Positions 1 through 7,119 of a stretch of 64,000 nucleotides of DNA are shown here, piece by piece. The stretch covers positions 164,862-228,861 of the forward strand of contig NZ_UWYY01000013.1 in the NCBI RefSeq assembly GCF_900608595.1, read 5' to 3'. A model generated the notes under the pieces. The model was given only the letters and a program-made list of their open reading frames with translations, searched no databases and was not told where the DNA came from. How positions within the stretch are numbered: position 1 is the stretch's first letter; the number at the start of each line of letters is the position of its first letter. Both the position numbers and the translations under genes were made by a program. This DNA is from Promicromonospora panici. GTDB taxonomy: Bacteria > Actinomycetota > Actinomycetes > Actinomycetales > Cellulomonadaceae.

Positions 1-107
1 TTGCTCGTCACGGTCACCAATTCGATGCGGTCAGCCCCGATGAGGGCCACGGACTGACCCAAGAACGTCGTGGCGCGACGCTTCGGCTCAGATCATCCTG
101 CAGGCCC

Positions 108-122
108 ACTAATCGTTTCAGT
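108..122. promoter_or_regulatory. possible LacI-type half operator upstream of xylanase
   Basis: The segment reads ACTAATCGTTTCAGT, an imperfect inverted repeat around a central CG as in LacI-family operators. Its core AATCGTTT recurs just downstream of the xylanase gene, in front of the esterase. It lies about 110 bp before the chosen xylanase start. Bases 1-107 show no gene I can support; a minus-strand frame is open across the left edge but too short to judge. Confidence 0.25.
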
Positions 123-230
123 CCTTGCCAGGGTGTCGGCCCGCGGAGTTATGTGATCGCTAACACGACCGGAGTCTCTGTTCGGTCCCTACCTGTCGAA
201 GACGCCAGGTGTCGTAGAAGAGGAGTTGCG

Positions 231-1622
231 ATGAGGACTACATCAAGACCTGGCCGTCGCGCCTTGGTGGGTGCGGCGTTGTGCGTCGCATCGGTGGTTG
301 CCGGTTTGATGGCTGCCGCGCCGGCGCAGGCTGCGGAGAGCACGTTGGGCGCCGCGGCTGCGCAGAGCGGGCGGTACTTCGGTGCGGCGGTGCCGGTTGG
401 GCGGTTGAGCGAGTCGGCGTACACCACGATCTTGAACCGTGAGTTCAATATGATCACGGCCGAGAACGAGATGAAGATGGACGCGACCGAGCCGTCGCAG
501 AACCAGTTCAACTTCTCACGCGGCGACCAGATCGCGAACTGGGCGATCCAGAACGGCAAGCAGGTGCGCGGCCACACTCTCGCGTGGCACGCCCAGCAGC
601 CGGCCTGGATGCAGAGCATGGAGGGCAGTGCGCTGCGCAACGCGCTGCTCAACCACATCACGCAGGTCGCCACCCACTACCGTGGCAAGGTTCACTCGTG
701 GGACGTCGTCAACGAGGCGTTCGCCGACGGTGGTTCGGGTGGCCGGCGGGACTCGAACCTCCAGCGCACGGGGAACGACTGGATCGAGGCGGCGTTCAGG
801 GCCGCGCGGGTGGCCGACCCGGGCGCCAAGCTCTGCTACAACGACTACAACACCGACGGGATCAACGCGAAGTCGACCGGGATCTACAACATGGTCAGGG
901 ACTTCAAAGCCCGTGGGGTGCCGATCGACTGTGTCGGGTTCCAGTCGCACCTAGGGACCTCGCTCTCCAGCGACTACCAGGCCAACCTGCAGCGGTTCGC
1001 GGACCTGGGTGTGGACGTGCAGATCACCGAGCTGGACGTGGAGCAGGGCAACAACCAGGCCAACATCTACGCGGCGGTGACCCGGGCGTGCCTGGCGGTC
1101 TCGCGGTGCACCGGCATCACGGTGTGGGGTGTGCGCGACGACACCTCCTGGCGCACGGACAACCCCCTGCTGTTCGACCGCTCGGGCAACAAGAAGCCCG
1201 CCTACTACGCCGTCCTCGACGCGCTCAACGGCGTCTCCTCGGGCAACACGTTCCGGCTGCGGAGCGAGTCTTCGGGCCGGTGCCTCGACGTGCCGAACGG
1301 CACCACCACCAACGGCACGAGCCTGCAGATCTGGGACTGCCACAACAACTCCAACCAGCAGATCACCCAGAGCGGCCAGACGCTGCGGATACTGGGCAAG
1401 TGCCTGGACGTCCCTGTGGACGCCGTGAACGGCACCCGGGTCCAGCTGTGGGACTGCAACGGGGGCAACAACCAGCAGTGGACGTCCAACGACAGCTCGA
1501 TCAGCAGCGTTCGGTTCCCGTCGCTGTGCCTCGACGTGAACGGCGCGGCCACAGCGAACGGCACGGTCGTGATCCTGTGGTCGTGCCACTCCAACGCGAA
1601 CCAGCGGTGGAGCCGGGTTTGA
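231..1622 (+). CDS. secreted GH10 endo-1,4-beta-xylanase with ricin-type lectin (CBM13) module
   Basis: Predicted to hydrolyse internal beta-1,4 bonds of xylan outside the cell. The first ~37 residues form a signal peptide (Arg-rich n-region, hydrophobic core, AQA cleavage site). A GH10 TIM barrel follows to about residue 340, with WDVVNEAF holding the acid/base Glu162 and ITELDVE holding the nucleophile Glu267. Residues ~344-463 form a ricin B-type trefoil with repeated Q-x-W ends (QQW, QRW) and paired cysteines, typical of xylan- or galactose-binding CBM13. ATG 231 was chosen because GAAGAGGAG lies 7 bp upstream and the signal peptide starts there; an in-frame ATG at 153 lacks these. It is followed by a second secreted enzyme with the same lectin module, suggesting joint action on arabinoxylan. 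Family assignment is secure; substrate detail is inferred. Confidence 0.95.
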   Translation: MRTTSRPGRRALVGAALCVASVVAGLMAAAPAQAAESTLGAAAAQSGRYFGAAVPVGRLSESAYTTILNREFNMITAENEMKMDATEPSQNQFNFSRGDQIANWAIQNGKQVRGHTLAWHAQQPAWMQSMEGSALRNALLNHITQVATHYRGKVHSWDVVNEAFADGGSGGRRDSNLQRTGNDWIEAAFRAARVADPGAKLCYNDYNTDGINAKSTGIYNMVRDFKARGVPIDCVGFQSHLGTSLSSDYQANLQRFADLGVDVQITELDVEQGNNQANIYAAVTRACLAVSRCTGITVWGVRDDTSWRTDNPLLFDRSGNKKPAYYAVLDALNGVSSGNTFRLRSESSGRCLDVPNGTTTNGTSLQIWDCHNNSNQQITQSGQTLRILGKCLDVPVDAVNGTRVQLWDCNGGNNQQWTSNDSSISSVRFPSLCLDVNGAATANGTVVILWSCHSNANQRWSRV

Positions 1623-1646
1623 CCGGTAGCCGCTGAGCCGCGGGGG

Positions 1647-1661
1647 CCAATCGTTTAGATC
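1647..1661. promoter_or_regulatory. second AATCGTTT element between xylanase and esterase genes
   Basis: CCAATCGTTTAGATC shares the 8-bp core AATCGTTT with the element before the xylanase gene, at a comparable distance (about 190 bp) upstream of the next start. The repeated placement suggests a shared regulator site, but the palindrome is weak. Confidence 0.22.
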
Positions 1662-1734
1662 CCCCGAACATTGACCGCGTTTATTTAGACTCTCGTTGAT
1701 CTTCCCGGCATCGCACGACAGGATTCCCCAGCGA

Positions 1735-1750
1735 CTGGGAGCGCTTCCAG
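1735..1750. promoter_or_regulatory. CebR/LacI-like operator before esterase gene
   Basis: CTGGGAGCGCTTCCAG is a 16-bp inverted repeat broken by a single mismatched pair. It matches the actinobacterial cellulose-utilisation operator of the LacI-family repressor CebR (TGGGAGCGCTCCCA) at all but one position of the core. It lies 94-109 bp upstream of the esterase start, where repression of transcription would be expected. No CebR gene is in this window. Confidence 0.6.
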
Positions 1751-1843
1751 GCGACGCCTGGCCGCGTTCTCCGAGGCAACGGACCTCTTATGCGATGCCG
1801 CCCCACAGGTCTCAACGATGCTGACCACAAGGAGCTTCGTCCT

Positions 1844-3154
1844 ATGTCGAGATTCAGATCCGCTCTCGTGTGCCTCGCGGCCGCGATCGTCGTGGCGACG
1901 GCCGGGGGTGTGACGGCGCAGGCCGCCGAGACGTCCCAGGCCAGCGCCTCCGACGTCACCGCCGCCGCCAGCTCCGGCTGCGGGAAGGCCCCCGCCCTCA
2001 ACAGCGGCAAGCACAACATCCAGAGCAGCGGCCAGAACCGCAGCTACATCCTCAAGGTCCCCGCGAACTACGACCGCAACAAGCCGCACAAGCTGATCTT
2101 CGGCAACCACTGGTTGGGCGGCACCGCCGAGCAGGTCGCCGGCGGCGGCTCCGACGGCGCCGTCTACGCGCACTACGGGCTCGACGCCCTGTCCAACGGC
2201 TCGGCGATCTTCGTCGCGCCGCAGGGCCTGGGCAACGGCTGGGCCAACTCGAACGGCCAGGACGTCGTGTTCTTCGACGACATGATCCGGACCGTCGAAG
2301 CCGCCCTCTGCGTCGACGAGTCACAGCGGTTCTCCCTGGGCTTCAGCTATGGCGGCGCGATGAGCTACGCGCTGGCATGCGCCCGCCCGAACGTGTTCCG
2401 CGGGGTCATTGCGATCGCCGCGCCCGGCGGGATCAGTGGCTGCAGCGGGGGCACGGGAGCCGTGGCATACATGGGCGTCCATGGTGTCTCGGACAACATC
2501 GGCGCCGGACGCGGCATGCGCGACCGGTTCCTCTCCAACAACGGCTGCGCCGCGCAGAACGCGCCGGAGCCGGCGGCGGGCAGCCTGACGCACACCCTCA
2601 CCACCTATTCCTGCCGCGCCGGCTTCCCGGTCGTGTGGGCGCCGTTCGACGGCGGCCACCAGCAGGGACCGGTCGACGGTTGCCGCGGTTGCGAGAGCGG
2701 CGCCCGCAGCTGGGTGAAGGGAGAGATCTGGCGCTTCATCAGCCAGTTCTCCTCCACCCCGCCCGCTGACAGCGGCCAGGTGCGCAACAGCGGTGCCAAC
2801 CGCTGCCTGGACGTCTCGGCGCAGTCGCAGTCGAACGGTGCGGTCGTGCAGCTGTGGGACTGCCACGACGGGGCGAACCAGCAGTGGTCCGTCACCGCTT
2901 CGAAGCAGCTCTCCGTCTACGGCGGCAAGTGCCTCGATGCCGAAGGCGGCGGGACCTCGCCGGGGACCAGGGCCATCATCTGGGACTGCCACGGCGGCGC
3001 GAACCAGCAGTGGAACGTGAACGCCAACGGCACGATCACCGGCGTCCAGTCGGGACTGTGCCTGGGTACGACCAACAACGGGACGGCCAACGGGACAGTA
3101 GCGGTCTTGTCGGCCTGCAACGGCTCGACGAGTCAGAACTGGGCCTTGAGCTAG
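1844..3154 (+). CDS. secreted feruloyl/PHB-depolymerase-type esterase with ricin lectin domain
   Basis: An exported alpha/beta-hydrolase of the LpqC/CE1-like esterase family, likely removing ferulate or acetyl side groups from xylan. ATG 1844 has AAGGAG upstream and begins a signal peptide ending near AQA. The catalytic domain spans about residues 45-300: an HWLGG oxyanion segment, a nucleophile elbow G-F-S-Y-G-G with Ser168, and a GGH motif with His272. Several Cys pairs suggest extracellular disulfides. Residues ~305-436 form a ricin-type trefoil with three Q-x-W repeats, the same module as on the xylanase 220 bp upstream. A CebR-like operator precedes it. PHB depolymerase is the automatic name for this family; the lectin module and neighbour favour a plant cell-wall ester. 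Confidence 0.88.
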   Translation: MSRFRSALVCLAAAIVVATAGGVTAQAAETSQASASDVTAAASSGCGKAPALNSGKHNIQSSGQNRSYILKVPANYDRNKPHKLIFGNHWLGGTAEQVAGGGSDGAVYAHYGLDALSNGSAIFVAPQGLGNGWANSNGQDVVFFDDMIRTVEAALCVDESQRFSLGFSYGGAMSYALACARPNVFRGVIAIAAPGGISGCSGGTGAVAYMGVHGVSDNIGAGRGMRDRFLSNNGCAAQNAPEPAAGSLTHTLTTYSCRAGFPVVWAPFDGGHQQGPVDGCRGCESGARSWVKGEIWRFISQFSSTPPADSGQVRNSGANRCLDVSAQSQSNGAVVQLWDCHDGANQQWSVTASKQLSVYGGKCLDAEGGGTSPGTRAIIWDCHGGANQQWNVNANGTITGVQSGLCLGTTNNGTANGTVAVLSACNGSTSQNWALS

Positions 3155-3191
3155 TCCGCCGACCGGCGCACCCGCTGCGCCGCACACAAGT

Positions 3192-3220
3192 GAACGGGCC
3201 TTCCGCGAGGGGGCCCGTTC
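3192..3220 (+). terminator. hairpin terminator after esterase
   Basis: A perfect 9-bp stem (GAACGGGCC / GGCCCGTTC) with an 11-base loop begins 38 bp after the esterase stop. No clear T-tract follows, as is common at high G+C. Confidence 0.6.
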
Positions 3221-3337
3221 CGCTGCGCCCTTGAACGGCGAAGGGCCAGTAATCCGCATCGAACAGGTAACCGACGGCTTAACGGCGCGAGTGGGCTGAC
3301 CGGTCAGCCGGCGAGCTCCTGCCCGAAGTTGACGAAG

Positions 3338-3523
3338 ATGAGCTGCCGGTCGACGGTAACTGTCTCTCGGTCGATGTGGACGACAACGAGAACGCGGAGG
3401 CGCTGAGCGAGTGGCTGCGGACGGAAGCTCCCCTCCGGTCGAGTCCTGAGCGTCGCGGAGTGGGCGGTGTCCAACCAGTTCGTCGGACAGCGCGAGACAT
3501 ACCGGTACACCTCTGGGAGAACC
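3338..3523 (+). pseudogene. decayed copy of the small gene at 3806-4207
   Basis: From ATG 3338 the sequence parallels the start of the downstream intact gene (ATGAGCTG at both starts). Bases 3367-3464 match 3833-3930 with only a few differences. Two changes break it: an extra TC dinucleotide in the TCTCTC run before 3370 shifts the frame relative to the start, and the sequence jumps at 3464 straight into a block that in the other copy lies about 445 bp further on (4376). The result looks like an internal deletion at a short GCGG match. The frame through the conserved part stays open to a stop at 3532-3534 but encodes only about 30 residues of the family sequence, including D-D-N-E-N-A-E-A-L-S-E-W-L. 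Confidence 0.7.
3464..3523. repeat. 60-bp repeat, copy A
   Basis: About 60 bp, closely similar to 4376-4436, including a perfect 21-bp core (3491-3511, equal to 4403-4423). Here it is fused directly to the truncated gene copy; in copy B it lies 169 bp after the intact gene. Confidence 0.75.
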
Positions 3524-3661
3524 GAGACGAGTAAGAACGTCACGTGACGGCCGTCGGCAGCCTTCGCGCGGACCCAGGACCATGCGTCCGGCCGGCCAGC
3601 GACCGGCAGCTCGCCCTCGTGGATGCTGTAGCAGGACCGAGTCGCGCACCCCTGCCAGCGG

Positions 3662-3691
3662 CCGGGATCGTTGGAATTCCAACGATCCCGG
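3662..3691. repeat. perfect 30-bp palindrome
   Basis: The two 15-base arms (CCGGGATCGTTGGAA and its exact reverse complement) meet with no spacer around a GGAATTCC centre. It lies 115 bp before the small intact gene. No T-tract follows, so it is more likely an operator, cruciform-forming site or mobile-element relic than a terminator. A smaller hairpin at 4354-4380 shares the ATTCCAACG text in its loop. Confidence 0.8.
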
Positions 3692-3805
3692 GCGGTTGCC
3701 ACAACTACCGATCCCGCCCATCAGTCGGGATCGAAGTTTCGCTTCAACCTTGACCACTTCCGAACCCATTGGTCAGGCGATGTTCGTTGCAGTACAACGA
3801 TCGCT

Positions 3806-4207
3806 ATGAGCTGGGTGGCGAACGTGATGATCTCGGTCGATATGGACGACAACGAGAACGCGGAGGCGCTGAGCGAGTGGCTACGGACAGAAGCCCCTCG
3901 CCGGTCGAGTCCTGAGCGTCGCGGAGTGGGATACCTGAGGTTGCTCACGAGCGCGGAGGACAGCCAATGGGGCGGGTGGAAGGCGCCCGAGTGCGAGGTG
4001 TGGGCGGGAGCCTTGAACCACGCTGACCTTGGTGCTGTCCGGCAGCGATTCTTCGAGACGCCGTGGCGCGAGCCGAACGCGGCGCAACTGTTCGTGATGG
4101 ACCAGGAAGAGGGCTTCTTCCGGCTGTGGATGATCCGCGGCGACGAACTGCGGCAGTTCACGCCGCTCGTACCGAGCGAGGACGACGAGGTCTTTTATCG
4201 GGGGTGA
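3806..4207 (+). CDS. conserved-looking small hypothetical protein
   Basis: A 133-residue cytoplasmic protein without signal peptide or membrane segments, rich in Trp, Asp and Glu. The N-terminus holds a short beta strand (MISVDM) and a helix (NENAEALSEWL); the C-terminal half alternates Trp/Phe-rich strands with acidic stretches (ECEVWAGALNHADL, FFRLWMIRGDELRQF). I do not recognise a family with certainty. The N-terminal strand plus acidic helix recalls effector-associated constant components and small immunity-type proteins of actinobacteria, but this is only a resemblance. ATG 3806 was chosen because the degenerate upstream copy has the same ATGAGCTG start. A decayed paralogue upstream and shared repeats point to local duplication. 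Confidence 0.65.
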   Translation: MSWVANVMISVDMDDNENAEALSEWLRTEAPRRSSPERRGVGYLRLLTSAEDSQWGGWKAPECEVWAGALNHADLGAVRQRFFETPWREPNAAQLFVMDQEEGFFRLWMIRGDELRQFTPLVPSEDDEVFYRG

Positions 4208-4793
4208 AGAGCCGAGCGCAAGGCCGTTCACACTCGGACGGCGGCGAACCTGCGCGCGGTCTGATTGGAGAGCAGCTCGGTACATGGGTACACATGACCG
4301 CCGTCTGAGCCCATCCGACGCCACCCCCACCAACGCGCCCCGGAACCGGTAGAACCGCGAGATTCCAACGTTCTCGCGGTGCCCAACCAACTCGTCGGAC
4401 ACCGCGAGACATACCGGTACACCCTCCGGAAGAACCCGGCGTACAGGCCGGCTCGTCCGCTTTTAACACTCTGATCTGCATCGGAGCACCGGCCAGAAGT
4501 GTCCGGTACACATTGGATGCCGCGTGGGGTCAGGCGGCCTGCGACATGCGACGCGTCCGCGCCCTGGTGCGAAACCTGAACAGAGCCAGCCACGCAACCA
4601 GCCCACGTGCGGTGCCACGCCGCGCGCATGGCCCCAGCCTCGGTTGATGAGCGTTGGGCTATCTGGGCGATGCGCTGCGGTGATCTGTTGTCGACGACTT
4701 GGTTGCAGTGCGGCGTCAGCGACCCGCTGAAGTCGAGAACGCGATCGTCAGGACGGGAGCTGACCGCGCGTGTGCAGGTCCCGAGGTGCGACT
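4208..4793. other. gene-poor stretch after the small gene
   Basis: No convincing gene on either strand; the open frames present are short and differ in composition from neighbours. It holds a hairpin at 4354-4380 (perfect 8-bp stem ACCGCGAG/CTCGCGGT), possibly the terminator of the gene ending at 4207, and copy B of the 60-bp repeat. The rest looks like decayed sequence. Confidence 0.5.
4376..4436. repeat. 60-bp repeat, copy B
   Basis: Counterpart of the repeat at 3464-3523. The 21-bp perfect core reads CGCGAGACATACCGGTACAC plus one C. On the minus strand both copies encode the same short peptide (YRYVSRCPT), so a decayed minus-strand gene is an alternative origin. Confidence 0.75.
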
Positions 4794-4825
4794 AGGGGCG
4801 TGAACGTCTCGGCGTTCACGCCCCT
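4794..4825. terminator. strong hairpin, terminator of the MerR operon
   Basis: A perfect 13-bp stem (AGGGGCGTGAACG and its reverse complement) with a 6-base loop lies 31 bp beyond the stop of the minus-strand small gene. Confidence 0.8.
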
Positions 4826-4856
4826 CGGAGATGTGGCAGGAGACCAGGTGTCGCGT

Positions 4857-5051
4857 TCAGTCGTTCGTTCGCCAAGTCGGTCCGAAGTCTCCCCGGGTGC
4901 CCGGCGTCGCGTCGTTCAGCGCCGTCACCAACTCCTTGACACTCTTGCCAGCCATCTCATCCTCAAGGGAGTAGTCGGCCGCGTCGGGGTCGGGGGCCGT
5001 CGGTTCGCCCTGGACCACGCCCTGGAATTCCTCGTTGATCCGGATTCTCAC
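4857..5051 (-). CDS. small acidic protein coupled to MerR regulator
   Basis: A 64-residue acidic, soluble protein, not recognised. It begins with a beta-strand-like MRIRINEEFQ and has an acidic middle and a polar tail. The GTG start overlaps the stop codon of the upstream regulator (GTGA), so translation is probably coupled, and a strong terminator follows. The overlap, the terminator and its amino-acid composition argue that it is real. It may be a partner or modulator of the regulator, but nothing in the sequence proves this. Confidence 0.6.
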   Translation of the reverse strand: MRIRINEEFQGVVQGEPTAPDPDAADYSLEDEMAGKSVKELVTALNDATPGTRGDFGPTWRTND

Positions 5052-5989
5052 GGCCGGAGCGTATCTGCCGCTCGGGTCTTGCCTCGTGTTCGATTCAGCG
5101 GGTCACCGTGAGTGGCGAGCTCCTCAGCTAGTTGCATGCACCGCAGCCGGGCCGGGGAGAGGTCGAAGGGCATCTTTCCGATGGCCTCGAACGCACTCAT
5201 GGTCTTCTGCCCCCTGCGAGAGTGTTGGCCAACCTCGTCCTCGTTCTCACCGGCGGGGTGCAGAGCATCCCAGGAGTCGAACAGCGCATCCTCGCTCTGC
5301 GCCAGGCCGGAATCCTCGATGACGGCGTCCAACGCCATCTCGAAGGCGTGCCGTTCTGCGGCCACCCGAGCCACGCGGGGGTCGTCGACGGCGATCGTGT
5401 CGTCGAGCGCCTCCTCGGCCGTGTCAACACGGTCGGATTCCGCCCGCAGATCCGGATGTGTGGCCAGGGCGATGAAACGGGTGGCCCGGATGGCCGCACC
5501 GAGCGGGCCGACGATCCGCTCGATGACCAGCAGGTCGTCCAGGTCCGTCTGGCGCAGTGAGCCTCTGGGCAGGTCCTCGAGGCGGCTGGTGACGAAATCG
5601 GAGAGCAGACCCGTCATGCCGCCCTGGGTCCGCATGCGCTGCACGGCGGTCCGCTGCCGCCGCAGCTCTGCTTCCTGGGCGACGAGGGTGTCCTCCAGCC
5701 GTTCCAGGATGCCCGCGATGCCGTGGTCGTCGTCGGCATCGGCAGAAGGGGTTTCGGCGAAGGCGTCCCGGATGTCGTCCAGGCCGATCCCGGCGTCGGC
5801 CATCTTGCGGATCCACAGCAGCCGGATCATGTCCTCGTAGCCGTAGCGGCGGCGGTTGTCACCGCCCCGCTCGGGCTCGGGGAGCAGGCCGATCTCGTGG
5901 TAGTGACGGATCGCCCGCGGCGTGGTGCCGACGAAGGCCGCCGCGTCACCGATCTTGACCTGGCGCGGCGGAATGAAAGACGAGTACAC
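5048..5989 (-). CDS. MerR family transcriptional regulator
   Basis: A 313-residue regulator. Residues ~5-75 are the winged-helix MerR DNA-binding domain (VKIGDAAAFVGTTPRAIRHYHEIGLL, then RRYGYEDMIRLLWI). A long coiled-coil helix with Arg/Gln/Glu heptads follows at ~100-140. The C-terminal ~170 residues are helical, without the cysteine pattern of metal sensors, so the ligand is unknown. The GTG start at 5989 is preceded by GAGGAAGG at good spacing; the longer upstream frame lacks a ribosome site. It is divergent from the DHFR-like reductase gene and probably acts on the 184-bp region between them. Confidence 0.85.
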   Translation of the reverse strand: MYSSFIPPRQVKIGDAAAFVGTTPRAIRHYHEIGLLPEPERGGDNRRRYGYEDMIRLLWIRKMADAGIGLDDIRDAFAETPSADADDDHGIAGILERLEDTLVAQEAELRRQRTAVQRMRTQGGMTGLLSDFVTSRLEDLPRGSLRQTDLDDLLVIERIVGPLGAAIRATRFIALATHPDLRAESDRVDTAEEALDDTIAVDDPRVARVAAERHAFEMALDAVIEDSGLAQSEDALFDSWDALHPAGENEDEVGQHSRRGQKTMSAFEAIGKMPFDLSPARLRCMQLAEELATHGDPLNRTRGKTRAADTLRP

Positions 5990-6173
5990 GGGCAGGGCCT
6001 TCCTCAGTGGGGCGGGATGTGAGTCCACCGCACCACATACCGCTACGAGAGGTGCAACTCCTGCAACATGCGCGCGCAGGCCGGATCGGGGTACCGATGA
6101 GAAGTGACGCCGGTTGTCGTCTGAGCTGAGTACGGCCCGGTGAACGCGGGGCGCATCAAGGGAGAGCAACACG

Positions 6174-6743
6174 ATGAGACCACTCCGATACTCGATCAAC
6201 GTCACACTCGACGGCTGCTGCCATCACGAGGCAGGACTCCCTCCGGACGAGGAGTCGATGCGCTACTGGACCGCTGAGATGGAGCGGGCCGATGCCCTGC
6301 TCTTCGGCCGGGTGACCTACGAGATGATGGAGTCGGCATGGCGGAAGCCGGCCAAAGGTCCCTGGCCCGACTGGATGGGTGAGTCGGAGATCCCGTTCGC
6401 AAAGGCCATCGACCAGGCGAAGAAGTACGTCGTGTCGAGCACGCTGAGCGGGGTCGACTGGAATGCCGAGCTGGTGCGAGGCGACTTGGGGCCAGCGGTT
6501 CAGCGGCTCAAGCAGCAGTCAGGCGAGGGCCTGTGGGTGGGTGGCGTGACGCTCCCTCTGGCGCTGGCAGATCTGGGACTGATCGACGAGTACGAGTTCG
6601 TTGTGCAGCCGGTTATCGCCGGACACGGGCCGACGTTGCTCGCCGGTCTGCGCGAGCGTATCCAGCTCGAGGTCGTGGACCGCCATGAGTTCCGGTCGGG
6701 GGCGGTCGCCCTGCGATACCGGCCCACGCAGGTCACGGCCTGA
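6174..6743 (+). CDS. dihydrofolate reductase family (RibD C-terminal-like) protein
   Basis: A 189-residue NADPH-binding reductase of the RibD_C/DHFR-like family, relatives of which are of unknown substrate or reduce pteridine-like or drug molecules. It starts RYSINVTLDG, has the family motif DALLFGRVTYEMM near residues 41-53, a K-K-Y-V-V-S-S-T-L strand and the glycine-rich LWVGGVTLPLALADLGLIDEY segment. GGGAGAG lies upstream of ATG 6174. The divergent MerR regulator suggests inducible expression. It is a single enzyme rather than a housekeeping folA, which would be shorter and carry other motifs. Confidence 0.85.
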   Translation: MRPLRYSINVTLDGCCHHEAGLPPDEESMRYWTAEMERADALLFGRVTYEMMESAWRKPAKGPWPDWMGESEIPFAKAIDQAKKYVVSSTLSGVDWNAELVRGDLGPAVQRLKQQSGEGLWVGGVTLPLALADLGLIDEYEFVVQPVIAGHGPTLLAGLRERIQLEVVDRHEFRSGAVALRYRPTQVTA

Positions 6744-7119
6744 CGTGATCTAGCACTCTGGCCGCTCCCGCACGCCGAGCGCTCCGGAGCCTCGCGCCGT
6801 CCGTCGTCGGCCGCGATCCCCGCAGTCCGGAGACGCCGTTTCAGACGTCGGCTCAGGCCTGCTCGCCGGGCAAGGACCTTTATCCACAAGTGGTGCTTGA
6901 TCTGATACTGGGTCTCAGGCATACTCGCCAGTGCCCGGGCGGCGGCACGACGCCGACGCACGAGACTCTCGACGACGAGCAGGACGGACCCGCGATGCGA
7001 GCTGGCGACACGACGGCGGTCGTCGCGATGCGCCCCAGGGTCATGTCGAGGCCGGCTGACCGGAACACCCCTCCACGAGCCGGGCACCACAGCCGCCCGG
7101 CCCAACGAAAGGCGAAGCC
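6744..7119. other. 376-bp intergenic region before the acyl-CoA dehydrogenase operon
   Basis: No gene supported. A minus-strand frame at 6840-7000 reads as a basic helical stretch and could be a decayed coding fragment, but has no start, ribosome site or recognised family. The promoter for the downstream operon must lie here, probably in the less G+C-rich part around 6885-6925. Confidence 0.4.

Noticed and set aside
1..107. Partial minus-strand gene leaving the window at the left edge
   Set aside because: A frame is open from about base 93 to the edge but is too short for a family call and has no start signal.
3304..3702. Minus-strand 132-codon frame across the decayed small-gene copy
   Set aside because: It runs over the truncated gene copy, the repeat and the palindrome; no ribosome site, no recognised family, and the plus-strand homology explains the sequence better. 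A minus-strand origin of the 60-bp repeat cannot be fully excluded.
4228..4629. Minus-strand 133-codon frame
   Set aside because: Shares only the repeat-derived peptide with the other frame; the rest is low in structure and has no start signal.
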